Of a stretch of 64,000 bases of DNA, positions 12,623 through 30,566 are shown in pieces. The notes beneath the pieces are model-generated. The model was not told where the DNA came from. It did no database searches and saw only the letters and a program-made list of their open reading frames with translations. The translations under genes and the position numbers were made by a program. The DNA is from Neocallimastix lanati (nom. inval.) (taxonomy: Eukaryota > Neocallimastigomycota > Neocallimastigomycetes > Neocallimastigales > Neocallimastigaceae), in the NCBI GenBank assembly GCA_016946835.1, contig JACVTC010000094.1, positions 667,501-731,500 of the forward strand, given 5' to 3'. Within the stretch, counting starts at the first letter, position 1, and every line of letters starts with the position of its first letter.

Positions 12623-13250
12623 GCAATAATAGAAATAATAATAGCAATAATAGAAATAATAGCAATAATAGAAATAATAATAATGATAATAATAATAGAA
12701 ATAATAATAATATTATTAATAATCAAAATCATAATCTTAATCGTAATCATAATCGCATTCGTGATCGTAATCGTAATCATAATAAAAATCATAGTAAAAA
12801 TAATTATAAAAATAATAATAAAAATAATAATTATAATAATTATAATAATAATGATAATATGAAAAATGATTATAATAATAACAATGATAATAATAATAAC
12901 AATGATAATAATAATAATAATAGAAATAATAATAATTTATTAAAAAAGGATAAAACAGATATTACAAAGTATATGCAAAAATTATATATCAATATGGCAT
13001 TTTTAGCAGAAGGAAATAGAAAAAATGAGAATAAACCAATAGAAGATACTCATTTTAATTCTAATAATGATATTAATGAAAATGATAATAATTTCAACGA
13101 GCATAATATAAATGGAAGTCTAGAAGAGGTTAATGATAAAGAGAGTGAAATAAAAAAAGAATATTCAGAAACGTTGGTGGAATCTACAGACGATGAAGAA
13201 AAAGAGGAAGAAGAGGAGGATAATAACATTAAAACAACAATAAGTAATAA

Positions 13251-13341
<91 letters not shown>

Positions 13342-13688
13342 CAAATAATTATTATTAAACTTTATTATATATAAATTATACAGAAGAAGAAAATAACAAT
13401 GATGATATTGTTGATGATGAAAATGATGATGAAAATGATGATGAAAGTGATAATAAAAATGATGATAAAAATGATAATGAAGATGATAATGAAGATAATG
13501 ATGATGAATTTACCAGTGATAATGAATTTATAGATGATCCAAAGGCTTTTAAATTTATTCATTCTATTAAAAAAAAATCGGATTCGAACATTAAACAACC
13601 ATCAGGTGATATGAATTTAGATAATTCGAATGTTAATAATAAAATTTATAAAAACTTCAATACTGAAAACAAGCAGGAAAATAACAGC

Positions 13689-13768
<80 letters not shown>

Positions 13769-14483
13769 TGATGATAATAATAATAACAAAGTACAACAGA
13801 CTAATTCTAATATCCCACCAAATCGAAACAAAAAGAAAAAAGAAATGACAAAAGAAATTCATATTCAAAGCAATACAATAAATGAAGAAGCAAAAATAGA
13901 AGATCAAACAGAAGAAGCTATTAAAGAAAATATGAACTTCTTACCAAATAGTATTTTTCCTTCCTCCACTCCTTCTTATTCAGATTTCGATGGTGATAGT
14001 CATGATCAATGGAATAATAATAGTTATGAATATTTTGTAAAAATGAATGATACCTTATCAATTATTGCCGAAACCATTAATCATCAACTACCGTTGGGAC
14101 AAGAAACATATAGTGAAGAATTAAAGGCTATTCATCAGGATGTTCAACAATTAAGTCAACAGTTTTTGAAATTGGAAGCAGAAAGTAAAAAAGATGAAAA
14201 AGAAACGGAGAAAGAAGCCATCAAATATAAAGAAGAAATGGAAAGGAGATATCAAGAAGAATTAAGTGATATTAATCTACATATAAAAGATGCTCTTCAT
14301 GATATTTCTGTCATACAAGAAAGTGAAGAAAAAGCATTGGGTATCATGAAGGAACAACTCCATACCTTAATCGATCTAACCATGGAAAACGGAAAAAAGC
14401 AAGAACAATGGATTCAAGTAATTCAAGATCAATCAGAAAAGCAAGAAAAATTTATAGAACTTTTGACGACTCTACTACTATAA
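11947..14483 (+). CDS. Asn-rich protein with C-terminal coiled coil, unknown function
   Basis: Two exons, 11947-13243 and 13384-14483, give about 798 residues. The junction is ATA-A|GTAATA to ATACAG|AAGAAG, and the frame is open across it into the part that starts again at an internal ATG (13611). Residues 1-430 are polar and Asn-rich with a long poly-Asn run (about 200-225) and many R-N-N-N blocks. Then come an Asp/Glu/Asn-rich acidic stretch, a second poly-Asn run, and a C-terminal third of normal composition (from about NFLPNSIFPSS). That third has heptad-like Glu/Lys/Gln-rich helices (AIHQDVQQLSQQFLKLEAE; YKEEMERRYQEELSDINLHI; HTLIDLTMENGKKQEQWI) and ends LLTTLLL. No family recognised. 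Only the C-terminal coiled coil looks constrained. The intron is almost entirely an AAAT microsatellite. Confidence 0.7.
13254..13341. repeat. AAAT microsatellite filling an intron
   Basis: About 22 perfect AAAT units occupy most of the 140-bp intron 13244-13383 of the Asn-rich gene. Confidence 0.85.
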
Positions 14484-14540
14484 CCTAGGGATAAATACCA
14501 AAAAAAAAAAAAAAAAAAAATAAATTAAAATGAAATAAAA

Positions 14541-14595
<55 letters not shown>

Positions 14596-14616
14596 AAAAT
14601 AATATATATATATATT

Positions 14617-14650
<34 letters not shown>

Positions 14651-14889
14651 CAGAGTTGATATTACAATTTATATATATCAAAAAAATAATTAGTAGATTA
14701 TTAACATTTTTTTTTTTTTATAAATTTTTTTTTTAAAAAATTTTTATTTTTCCATTTATTTTGAAATTACAGCAGGATAACCATTATTATCAATAAAATT
14801 ATTTTTTTAAAAAAAAAAAAAAAAATAAAAATAAAAAAAAAGAGAATATTCATTTGTATAAATTTTAGATGATCCAAATTAAATTATTT

Positions 14890-14928
<39 letters not shown>

Positions 14929-15271
14929 TCTCTATATATTATTTTTTAATAATAATATTATTAAAAATTGAACATGGAATATTCTGAACGCCTTGATTTA
15001 TTTATTTATTTATTTATTCATTTATTTACTCACTTATTCAAAATTATATCATACAATCATACAAAATACAAAATATTTATATAAAAAAAATTTTTTTTTT
15101 TCGTATTAATTATTATTAATATTTCTTTTTTCTTATTTGTTTCTTTCTTATTTCTTATTTGTTTCTTTCTTATTTCTTATTTCTTATTTCTTATTTCTTA
15201 TTTCTTATTTCTTATTTCTTATTTCTTTTTCTTTTCCTTTTTCTTTCTCTTTTCCCTACTTAATATTATTA
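14484..15271. other. Convergent intergenic region with several microsatellites
   Basis: Between two convergent genes. It holds an A run, an AAAT array (14535-14596), poly-A (14622-14650), TTTA arrays (about 14887-14930 and 14998-15035) and a TTTCTTA heptamer array (about 15128-15230). No coding content. Confidence 0.7.
15128..15230. repeat. TTTCTTA heptamer array
   Basis: A pyrimidine-rich 7-bp repeat (TTTCTTA, with TTTCTTATTTG variants at the start) of about 100 bp lies just downstream of the minus-strand gene that ends at 15272. It is unusual here because most arrays in the window contain only A and T. An unrelated plus-strand frame reads through it. Confidence 0.8.
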
Positions 15272-16011
15272 TTAATAATGATTTCCTCGACCACGACCAC
15301 GACCACTACCTCTTTTTCTATTGGAGGATGGATCATTATTAAAGTAAGGTGGTGGTGGTGGTGGTGGAGGTCCACCCATTTGTGGACCACCGCTACCACC
15401 ATAACCACCACAATAGGAAGGATAATTCATTGAGGAAGGAGGAGGTGGACCCATAGGCAGGTAAGGATTGGTCATCATACCTCCTCCTGGAACCATAACA
15501 ACAGCAGGAACCATATTATTCATCATATAACCGCCACCACCATTATATGAATTTGGACGATTATAATTCGATGGGGGTGGTGACATTGGCTTACTATTGT
15601 TTTTATTATTCATATTACCGTAATAACTATTAGGTCTACCTTTCATAGGATGATGATTACTATTATTGTCATAATTATTGTTATAATTATTGTTATAATT
15701 ATTATTATTGTTAAAGCTATTATTATTGTTATTATTATAAATATTATTAGTATTATTATAACTATTATTATTATTAATATTATAATTATTATTATTCATA
15801 TTAGAATTTGGTGTATTATTGTTTGTGTTAGGATTAAAGCTTTTGGAATTATTTTGTCTATTATTATTATTGTTATTACTATTATATTGATAATTATTGT
15901 TCATTACTTTTTCTGGACTATGATTAATATTATTATTACTATAGTTACTATAACTATTATTATTATTATTGTTATTGTTATTGTTATTGTTATTAGGTCT
16001 GGTCATATAAC

Positions 16012-16048
<37 letters not shown>

Positions 16049-16236
16049 TTGTTTGGGGTAGTGGTTTTCTTTATTTGATATATCAATTTGAAGATTTGAA
16101 TTTTTATTTGATTTATTTCCTGATTTATCATTAAATTTGTTTTTATTATTATTATTATTATTATTGTTTGACTTGGAATTAAATTTATTACTGTTACGAT
16201 TATTATTATTATTATTGGCATTATTTATTCCTCCTG

Positions 16237-16285
<49 letters not shown>

Positions 16286-17440
16286 TTTACTGAGATTAGT
16301 TTTACTTGAAGTTTTAGAAAGATTATTATTATTATTAAGGGAAGTATTCGATGAGCTAGTAGCAGCAGATTGTGTCGATTTAGTAACTAATTTAATTTTT
16401 AATCCACTTGAAGTTGTCGTCGTTGTCGTTGTCATTGTATTTTTATTAGATTCTTTGGAGGATTTATTGAATTTTCCTTTGCTATTGGTATCACTGTTAA
16501 TAGTTAAAGTTGAAGAACTATTATTTTTAGAGGTAGTGGTGGTATTACTATTTCTTGAATTATTATTATTATTATTGTAATTATTATTTCTGGTATTATT
16601 TTTAGGGTTATTAGTATTTTTAATATTATTATTATTATTATTATTATTATTCTTGGTATTATTATTATTATTATTTCTATTATTTTTGGTATTATTATGA
16701 CTTAGGGATGGTTTTGATAATTTATTATTTGAATTGGAACGACTTTCATTAGGAGTAGTGGTTGTGGTAGATAAGGGACTAATTTTTTTATTATTATTAT
16801 TGTTATTGTTATTGTTATTGTTGTTATTGTTGTTGTTACTGTTATTATTATTATTATTACTAATAAATTTTATTTGCATACCACTAGAAGAGGTTATTGA
16901 TGTAGTTGTTGCTGGAGCTGGAGCTGTTGATGATGGTTTTGAATTATTAACAAATTTTATTTGCATACCACTAGAAGATGATGTTGATGTTGTGGTTGTT
17001 GTTGCTGTTGGTGCTGGAACTGTTGATGATGGTTTTGAATTATTAACAAATTTTATTTGCATACCGCTAGAGGATGGTGCTGTTGTCGTTGTCGTCTTTT
17101 GAGGTTTTAAATCCTTTTCAGAAAGTTCATCTAATTTAGATTGAATAGTATTGAAAAGACTATAATTTGAGGAAGGTCTTGTATTTTCAATACGTCCAAA
17201 TCTACCATATGTCTCTCTCTTGTTACTATTATTTGGGGTATTTATATTATCGACAGTGAAACCCATAGAACTTAAAGCTTCTAAACTAAGAGTATAACCA
17301 GTTTCTGGTCTTTTATAAAGTGGTTTTGATTTTTCATTACCATCTTCTTTATCCGGTGTATCATCATTTTTTGCTTTTGTTTTCTTTCCTTTTTTACCAT
17401 ATTTCTTATGTCTTTTATTCATATGTTTAATTTTATCCAT
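15272..17440 (-). CDS. Low-complexity Asn/Ser/Thr-rich protein with RG tail and repeated MQIKF motif
   Basis: Single-exon frame of 722 residues. A basic start (MDKIKHMNKRHKKYGKKGKK) is followed by a short ordered-looking piece (TGYTLSLEALSSMGFTVDNI, about residues 49-68). Then three repeats of a module with core SSGMQIKFVNNSKPSS, plus one related copy (SSGLKIKLVTKS), separated by Thr/Ser/Pro/Ala linkers. Long poly-Asn blocks fill the middle. The C-terminus is Gly/Pro/Tyr-rich with a run of eight Pro and ends RKRGSGRGRGRGNHY. The RG end and disorder suggest an RNA-binding or condensate-forming protein, but that is inference. No family recognised. Upstream (17458-17540) is a pure T-rich tract with TTTTG interruptions, probably leader or promoter. 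Confidence 0.75.
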
Positions 17441-17454
17441 TCTATTAATTTTTT

Positions 17455-17485
<31 letters not shown>

Positions 17486-17633
17486 GTTTTTTTTTTTTTT
17501 TTGTTTTTTGTTTTTTATTTTTTGTTTTTTGTTTTTTGATATTATATATAAAGAAAAATTCAAAATAATTAATATTAATAAATATTTAGAGATAAACTAT
17601 TTTTAAATATTTTATATAAATTAAATAAAATTA

Positions 17634-23440
<5,807 letters not shown>

Positions 23441-25050
23441 TTTATTTATATATTATTCCTTTATGTATTAACTTATATTAAAAAAAAGAATAGTAATATC
23501 TTGCTTAAATATTAGGCTTAAATGTTATTGAAAATGATATATCTTAATTATAGTAATTATAAAATTTGTCTATAAAAAAAGGTTGAAAAATAAAAATAAA
23601 TAGAAATAAAAATATATAATTAAAAAATTTATTAATTATTTTTTATTTAACTATTTTCTATATTTTTATTTATGTTCTCTTTTTTAAATGTTTCTATATA
23701 ATGCAAAGTCAATAACACCTAAATTATAGATGTTATTTCTTTATTATTTCTATAAAATGGAATACAAAAAAAAAAAAAAAAAAATATGAGTAAAGGAAAA
23801 ATAATAATTAATTTAAAAATTATAATGTTTGAGATATATAAAAAATTTAATTATAATTATTAAAATTTTATTGGCTAATATAAATTTCTTTATAAAAAAA
23901 AAAAAGAATAATTATATTTATAATTTTTAAAAAAATGTTTAATGAATAAAAAAATGTGGGGCAGTTATAATTGCTAAAAGTGTTATAATGAAGAACTTAT
24001 TATTTATATGAAATAACGAAATAACAACTTTTTTTCATTTTTAGATTAAGAAGATAATATACATCTGGTGTTTTATTTATTAATTATTACAAATAATAAA
24101 ATATTAATTACATTAAAAATGTAAAAATCATTATTAATATATTAAAATAAAAAATATATATTAAAATTTATAAAAAAATAATTTAAATAAAGTAAAAATT
24201 AAAAAATAATTTTATATGAAGTAAAGTTTATATAATTTACCATAACAATTTAATAAATAAAATAAAGAAGTAACTTCTTTAAATTGGATAGTGTGGTGGT
24301 CCACTGAATTTTCATTCAAATCAAGAGAAATATTATTGAGAGATTCAATTTCCATAAATTCGTTTTTTACGAAGAAAGATAGGTTAAAAAAAGACAAATG
24401 TTATTTATGTTAGATAAACTCGAAGAGCTAGTAATAAAAATTCTCTCTTAAATCAGTTCGACATTGAAAATTAAAAAGAAAAATGAGAAAAATTTCATAT
24501 ATACTTTTATTTTTTTTAACAATATTTTTTTTAAAAAAAGAATAATAATAAAATAAAAATTAATAATTTATATATTAATATTGAATATTATGAATTATAT
24601 TTATATAATAAAATGTCATAAAAAAATATATACTAAAAATACATATTATATATATATTCAGATATGACATTCTAATTAATTTTTTTTCTGTATTTGAAAT
24701 CAATATGATTTAATATGTATTATTATATATAATATTATTTGATACTAATTTTCATTTAATTATTTATTATTTATATATTTATAAATTTATTTTTACAATA
24801 TAATTGATTAATAGATTTTAAATTATTTGTATTTGCTTAATAATAATATGAATAATTTTTTTTTCTTTTTTTATAATTTTTTAATATAAATTCATTATTA
24901 ATGATTAAAACTTCAGTCTCATTTCTATTTTAATTTTTATTAAGAATTTTTTTTTAATTAATTATTAATAGTTTATTAATATTTCAAATTTATTAATATT
25001 TAATCTAAATCTACCTGATTTGACAATAATCTTGTAACTACCTTGATAGT
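23441..25050. other. AT-rich spacer upstream of TOP3B
   Basis: This contains the TOP3B promoter side and featureless AT-rich DNA. A 61-codon minus-strand frame at 24212-24397 has a mixed composition (FMEIESLNNISLDLNENSVDH) and could be a scrap of a decayed gene, but nothing supports expression. No RNA gene seen. Confidence 0.55.
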
Positions 25051-25485
25051 GGTGGAGCAAGAAATTTAAATAATATTTCAAATAATCAAGATCAAATTTC
25101 TCAATTAAAAGAATGGGCTATTAATACTGAAAGAAAAATATAAAAGGAATTAAGATTAATTATGTGGCCTTGTCGAATTAGGAGAATTCGAGAAGAATTT
25201 TATGAAGGAGTTATAAAATTATTTAACAGAACAATTGAATTCTTTCCATGATAAACTAATGAAATATCTAATAAAAAAAAAGAAAATAGATATGCTGATT
25301 TTAGTGAGTATGATTCAGAAAATGACAAAATCATAAATAGTAGAATTGTTACTTCAATAAACCAAATTCCTGATTCAAGGATATTTAATAGTAATAGTAT
25401 TACCGAAGAAACTGTCCTATTTTATGAATTATATACTATTCCATATAGATATTATCCTAATACTGCTTTAACTGAAAAAAATTAA
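25051..25485 (+). pseudogene. Decayed coding stretch with three in-frame stops
   Basis: From 25051 (GGTGGAGCAAGAAATTTAAA) to the TAA at 25483-25485 a single frame of 144 codons is interrupted only by TAA at about 25141 and by TGA-TAA at about 25249. Its translation has normal protein composition, for example WAINTERKI, MWPCRIRRIREEFYEGVIKL, FSEYDSENDKIINSR and LYTIPYRYYPNTALTEKN. In DNA this AT-rich a neutral frame would contain many more stops. I do not recognise the family. No start codon or splice signals were identified. Confidence 0.5.
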
Positions 25486-26293
25486 ATATATATTCCAGAA
25501 TTTTGTATCTAATATAATATTCTGATGATTACATGTTTTTAATAAGTCTAATGAAATTATACAATATATTTCTAAATGTAATAATTGAGAACTTTTTTTT
25601 TTCTCCACAAATTTTATAATTATAAAACACTATGGAAATATTAATGAATACAGGGTCAATATTAAATAATAAGGGTATCACCAAGATTGATGAATCAATT
25701 TTAATTTTATTTTTCTTCAAAAATATAAGAAGGAATACAAAAATCATATATATTTCTTTAATTATAATTTATATGTTAATAATACTAAAAGAGTTTTTCT
25801 TTTTTTTCTTTTTTTTTTTTTTTTTTTTTTTTTTTTATTTTTGTATTAAGTTTATTTAATATAATACCATAAATTTTTATATATATTTATTCTCTGTATA
25901 TATTTTAATTCAATATTTTATACTATCAGATGAAAATTACATTTTTTATAATGAAAAAAGATATAAAACTTTCCATAATTTCGTTCAAAACTTTTTAGTA
26001 TAATTAATTAATTTTAATTATACTTATTCATATTATTATAATTATTATTATTATCATTATTATTATTATTTTTATTGTTATTATTATTATTATTATTATT
26101 AATATTATAACTTTTATTAATATAATTATTATTATAACTATTTTTATTATTATTATTATAACTATTATTATTTCCAAATTTGAAAATCAGGAACACATGA
26201 TTAACAAATACTAAAATAATACATTCAATGAAATCCAGTTGTTAAAATTTAATTTTTATTTTTTAAGGTTTTAAGAATGAAGAAAAGAAATTT

Positions 26294-26295
<2 letters not shown>

Positions 26296-26343
<48 letters not shown>
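26296..26343. repeat. Long poly(A) tract
   Basis: An uninterrupted A run of roughly 48 bases, the longest homopolymer I noticed. It lies just beyond the 3' side of the minus-strand decayed gene. There is no LINE 3' end in front of it, so it looks like a simple homopolymer and not a retroposon tail. Confidence 0.8.
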
Positions 26344-26346
<3 letters not shown>

Positions 26347-26389
26347 GTCAATAATAATATTAATATAAGTAGTCCATTTGTTGTCTTAC

Positions 26390-27545
26390 ATGAGTAATGG
26401 TAAATTTTTTAATATCAACTGTTTCATTCAATATATCTTCAGCCTCTCCATCTCCAAATAAAAATTCATTTATAAACCGATAATTTTTGAAACAGAATAA
26501 TCTTCACCAATTGTAATAAAGAATACATTTGAAATTTTCACTAAACCTCAACTTAAAATTAAACGTACTTCATCATCATCATAGAATTTGGTGATTCCAT
26601 TGTATTGAATAATATTTTTTAATAATTATATCTCTTTGAAGTTTTCTGAAGTTAAGTATTTGATTATTTCAAGACCTGATTGTTTATTTTCATCTTTAAT
26701 ATTTTTATTAATGCCTAAATTCATTTCACCAACAATGGAATTCTTTGTATTAATTCCTTCTATACTATCAAGGGATGATGTTTGATATTGAAAAAGGCAG
26801 TATTATTCCCATGTCCCATTATCTTGTAAATGTTCCATTTCTATACATAATCGAACTAAAAGCTAATAATTCATAAGCTTTAAGCATATTTTCTTAATAA
26901 TAAAATGAAAATGATAAGTAAATTTATAAATATTTTTTAAAATAATTATTATTATTAATTTATTAATAATATTTTTTCATTAATATTAATATTAAAATTA
27001 TATATTATATTATATTTACCAATAGAAATAATATTTTTAAAAAATATTTTTAATAATGTAAAGCTTAACTTCTTCTTTACTAACAAAACCAGTAAAGGCA
27101 ATATCTGATATTTTTCTAAATGATTAAATAAATTCATAATAGACAGTAAAGGTATTTAAACTTAATACTTTGTAAAAAAAAGTCTATATTTATACAAATA
27201 TATATATATATATATTTTGAAATGAAATAATTATTTTTTTAAATTTCAGTAAATATTTATTTATTTATTTATTTATTTATTTTTTTATTTAATATATTAC
27301 TTATATTAAATTTTTGAATATATAAATTTTATATATATTTATTTTTTCTTTCTTTATATATATATATATATATATATATTTTATTAATTACCTGTGAAAA
27401 AACCATTATATATATATATATAATAAATTATTATTATTTTGCTTTTCTATATATATATATATATATATTGCCTAGCTTTTATTAATTCATCCCAAGTTTC
27501 GAGAATTCTTTTACTATATCTATTTAATAATATTTGATTTGAATA
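26390..27545 (-). pseudogene. Decayed gene, probably solute-binding-protein-like domain
   Basis: Read on the minus strand, fragments appear in a plausible order. At about 27520-27470 there is RYSKRILETWDELIKA, which recalls the TWDEL motif of periplasmic sugar-binding proteins. At about 26840-26640 comes MEHLQDNGTWE, a stop, then IVGEMNLGINKNIKDENKQS and IIKYLTSENF, a stop, and NGITKFYDDDEV. After a further stop and a +1 shift comes EFLFGDGEAEDILNETVDIK near 26440-26400. The 'GxNxGINK...KKxGLEIIKYLTS' order resembles the C-terminal half of solute-binding domains, which gut fungi carry fused to receptor-like membrane proteins. The family call is inference. Stops (TAA, TGA, TAA), a frameshift and a TA-repeat expansion (27360-27470) show it is dead. 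Confidence 0.45.
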
Positions 27546-29457
27546 TAATATTGAATATTTTTAAAGTAACAGCTAACATCATTATCATAATAATAAAGAT
27601 TAAAAAATAAAAAAAAAAAATAATTAAAAAAAATTCAATGAAATAAAAAAGAAATTACTAATGTTATTTTACTAATAAAAATATATATTATGTTTGATTG
27701 AAAAGGAATAAAATATTTGAATATTTACAAATCCAACCCATTTATCATCTATTGTACATGTTTGTACTATACCATTTTTATTGCATAGGCTTATATAATC
27801 TTTCTTGTTATATTTTTAAGGTTATTGTTTTTCATTACATAAATGTCGTTCAAATAGTAATTTTAAAAAAAACTCTAAACTTAAAAAAAAAAACCATTAA
27901 ATAATACAATTTGTATTATTGAAAATAAACTAAATTTAAGTTTTTTTTTTTTTGTTTTTATTATTATAAAGTATTAATGAAAAAAAAGTAAAAAGAAGAA
28001 AAAATAGTAGAAAAGCTTTAAAAAAATTTTTTTTTTTTTAAAAAAAAAGAGAAAGTAAATTAAAATTTAATGAAAAAAAAATAAAATAAAAAATATTTTT
28101 TTTAAAAATTTTTAAGAATTTAATTCTATCATTAAAGTATTTTAAGTGATCCCTGATGAAGGAAAATAAAAAAGATAATTAAATATATATATAAATAGAA
28201 AAACAATTCAAAAATTGAAAAAAAAATTCCTTTATATATATAAAATCTTTATAAATATTGTTAATGCAATATAAGAGCTTAACATATAATAATAAGGTTT
28301 AATATAGAAATAAATTTTTGTCATTTAAAGAGAAGTTTTGTATTTCATTTTTTTGTATTGATATATATATATATATTCTTTATTAATAATTTAATATTAT
28401 AATAAGATATCAATATATATATACATATATATATTTTTTTTTAATTAATCACTTAGTATTATAATAAGATAGGAAGTATATTATAAAAAATATTTTAAGG
28501 AGTAAACACCTGGCAATATTTTATTATTGCAATTAACTTTTAATAAGTTTTCATATATTTAAATGATACAATTTGAGATATTTTTGTTCATTTAATGACC
28601 TAAAAAAGAAACATCTTTAATCAACAATGTTTATCCTAATGAAGAAATTCTAGAATTGTATCTAAAATTTTAAATAAACTTAAATTTGTCTATTTTTCCA
28701 TTTATTTACAACTTAATATTGTTAAATTTCCATTAATTTACTAATTATATTTGCCAATTTTTTATTAATTTCATAGGAAAAATTATTAAAAATATTAAAC
28801 TTTCACATTAAATCTATCCTAAAATTTTAATTATATCTTTTTGTTTTTATTTTTATTAATACTCTATTTTTTATTACAATAATTACCTACATTACATCTA
28901 CATTGTATATATTTGAACATTATTGCATTATTATTTTGTTTTTATATCTTTCTTTTATTATTTTAATATGTATATATTTCTAATATTTTAATGAATTTTA
29001 TTATTATTTTAATACTTATAATTAATGGATTTTATCATCCTAAAAAATAAAAAATAAAAATAAAATGAAAATAATAAACTATATATATATATAAATTTAA
29101 TTGTTCATTAATGAACATTTTTAAAATTTTTCTTTTTAAAATATTTGTGTTACTTGAGTATCCACGTGGAAAGGAAAAAAAAATTTTTTATTTTATTATT
29201 GGATATTAATTAACTGATCTTGAAAATCGAAAAAAATTCAAAGAAGCAGCAACAAGAACAAAAAAAAAAAAAAGCTTTTCTACATAAAATAAGAAAATAG
29301 TAATAATAAAACTACTCTAAAATAGATTATGTGATTAAGACAACCTTAAAATTGTTGTAAAATAATTAAGATATTTATTATTATTATATGAGAAAAATTT
29401 CAAAAAAATAAAAAAAATAAAGAAATAAAATAAAACAAAATAATAACTTGAATTTTT

Positions 29458-29501
<44 letters not shown>

Positions 29502-30566
29502 TATTTTTATTTCGAGATCTTTATTCAGAATTTTGTATTTTTAAATTCTACTCTATTTCAGATTTTTTAATGCACATTCTATATATATATATTTATATAT
29601 TTAAATATTACATATGTTGTAGGCTTATTATACTATCATTAACATAAATACCCCAATGACCAAAAGTAATGAATTATTAATTTTTACATGTCAATTAACA
29701 TTTATTTAATTAATTTTAACATTATCTTTAATAGTAAGAAGGGAAAAAAATAAAAAAGAAATTTTGTCTATTCAAATTTGAAAATAATTATTATTCAACA
29801 AAATCACATTAAATCTACTAATCAATTACCTGATTTAATATTTTTTAAAAAAAAATAATTATTACAAATAGATAAACAATTCATTACTATTTGTAAAATC
29901 TGAAACAAGAAATGATAAGAACATTATAAATTCAATCAACAATAATAAGTAATAAATAATAAATAATAAATAATAAATAATAAATAATAAATAATAAATA
30001 ATTGAATAATAAATAATAAATAATAAATAATAAATAATAAATAATAAATAATAAATAATAAATAATAAATAATAAATAATAAATAATAAATAATAAATAA
30101 TAAATAATAAATAATAAATAATAAATAATAAATAATAAGTAATAAATAATAAATAATAAATATTAATATTTATGAAAGTGTACATCATCATAGTAATAAA
30201 TAATAATTAATGATAAATAAGTATATAAATAAAAAAAAATATTTAAATATATAAATAACAATATATTTATTATTTTAAATATCTGTTAATAAATTTAAAA
30301 TTACGAAAAAATAAATTAAAATTTCAAATTTTAATTAATAATTTGTAATTTTTAAAAGATTAATCCTAATTTAAAGTTTTGTGTATCCTTAATCAATAGT
30401 TAATTAATTATTATATATATTATAATATATTATATATTTTAATCCTCATTAAGTTTTTTTATTAAATCAGTAAATAAAAAAAAAAGTATATAAGAACATA
30501 TAAATTAGCTGAGATAATTAATGAAATGATAAAATTTATAATTTATTTTGAGTAATTTAAATAAAA
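27546..30566. other. AT-rich spacer
   Basis: Three kilobases of homopolymers, TA runs and short open frames without protein-like composition. It includes a T run of about 36 at 29461-29496 and the heptamer array at 29945-30165. I see no gene. The last 150 bases are the leader of the TPR-like gene. Confidence 0.6.
29945..30165. repeat. AATAATA heptamer array
   Basis: About 30 copies of a 7-bp unit (AATAATA / TAATAAA phase), with one internal AATTGAATAATAAAT variant at about 29999. The same variant punctuates the array at 47590-47865. CATCATAGTAA follows at 30186. Confidence 0.85.

Noticed and set aside
12469-12792. Minus-strand poly-Ile/poly-Leu frames opposite the Asn codon runs
   Set aside because: Complement of AAT repeats; also seen at 13617-13907, 15650-16580 and 20812-21141.
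15128-15230. Telomere-like repeat (TTTCTTA)
   Set aside because: It is internal, short, between two convergent genes, and lacks the G-rich strand of fungal telomere repeats.
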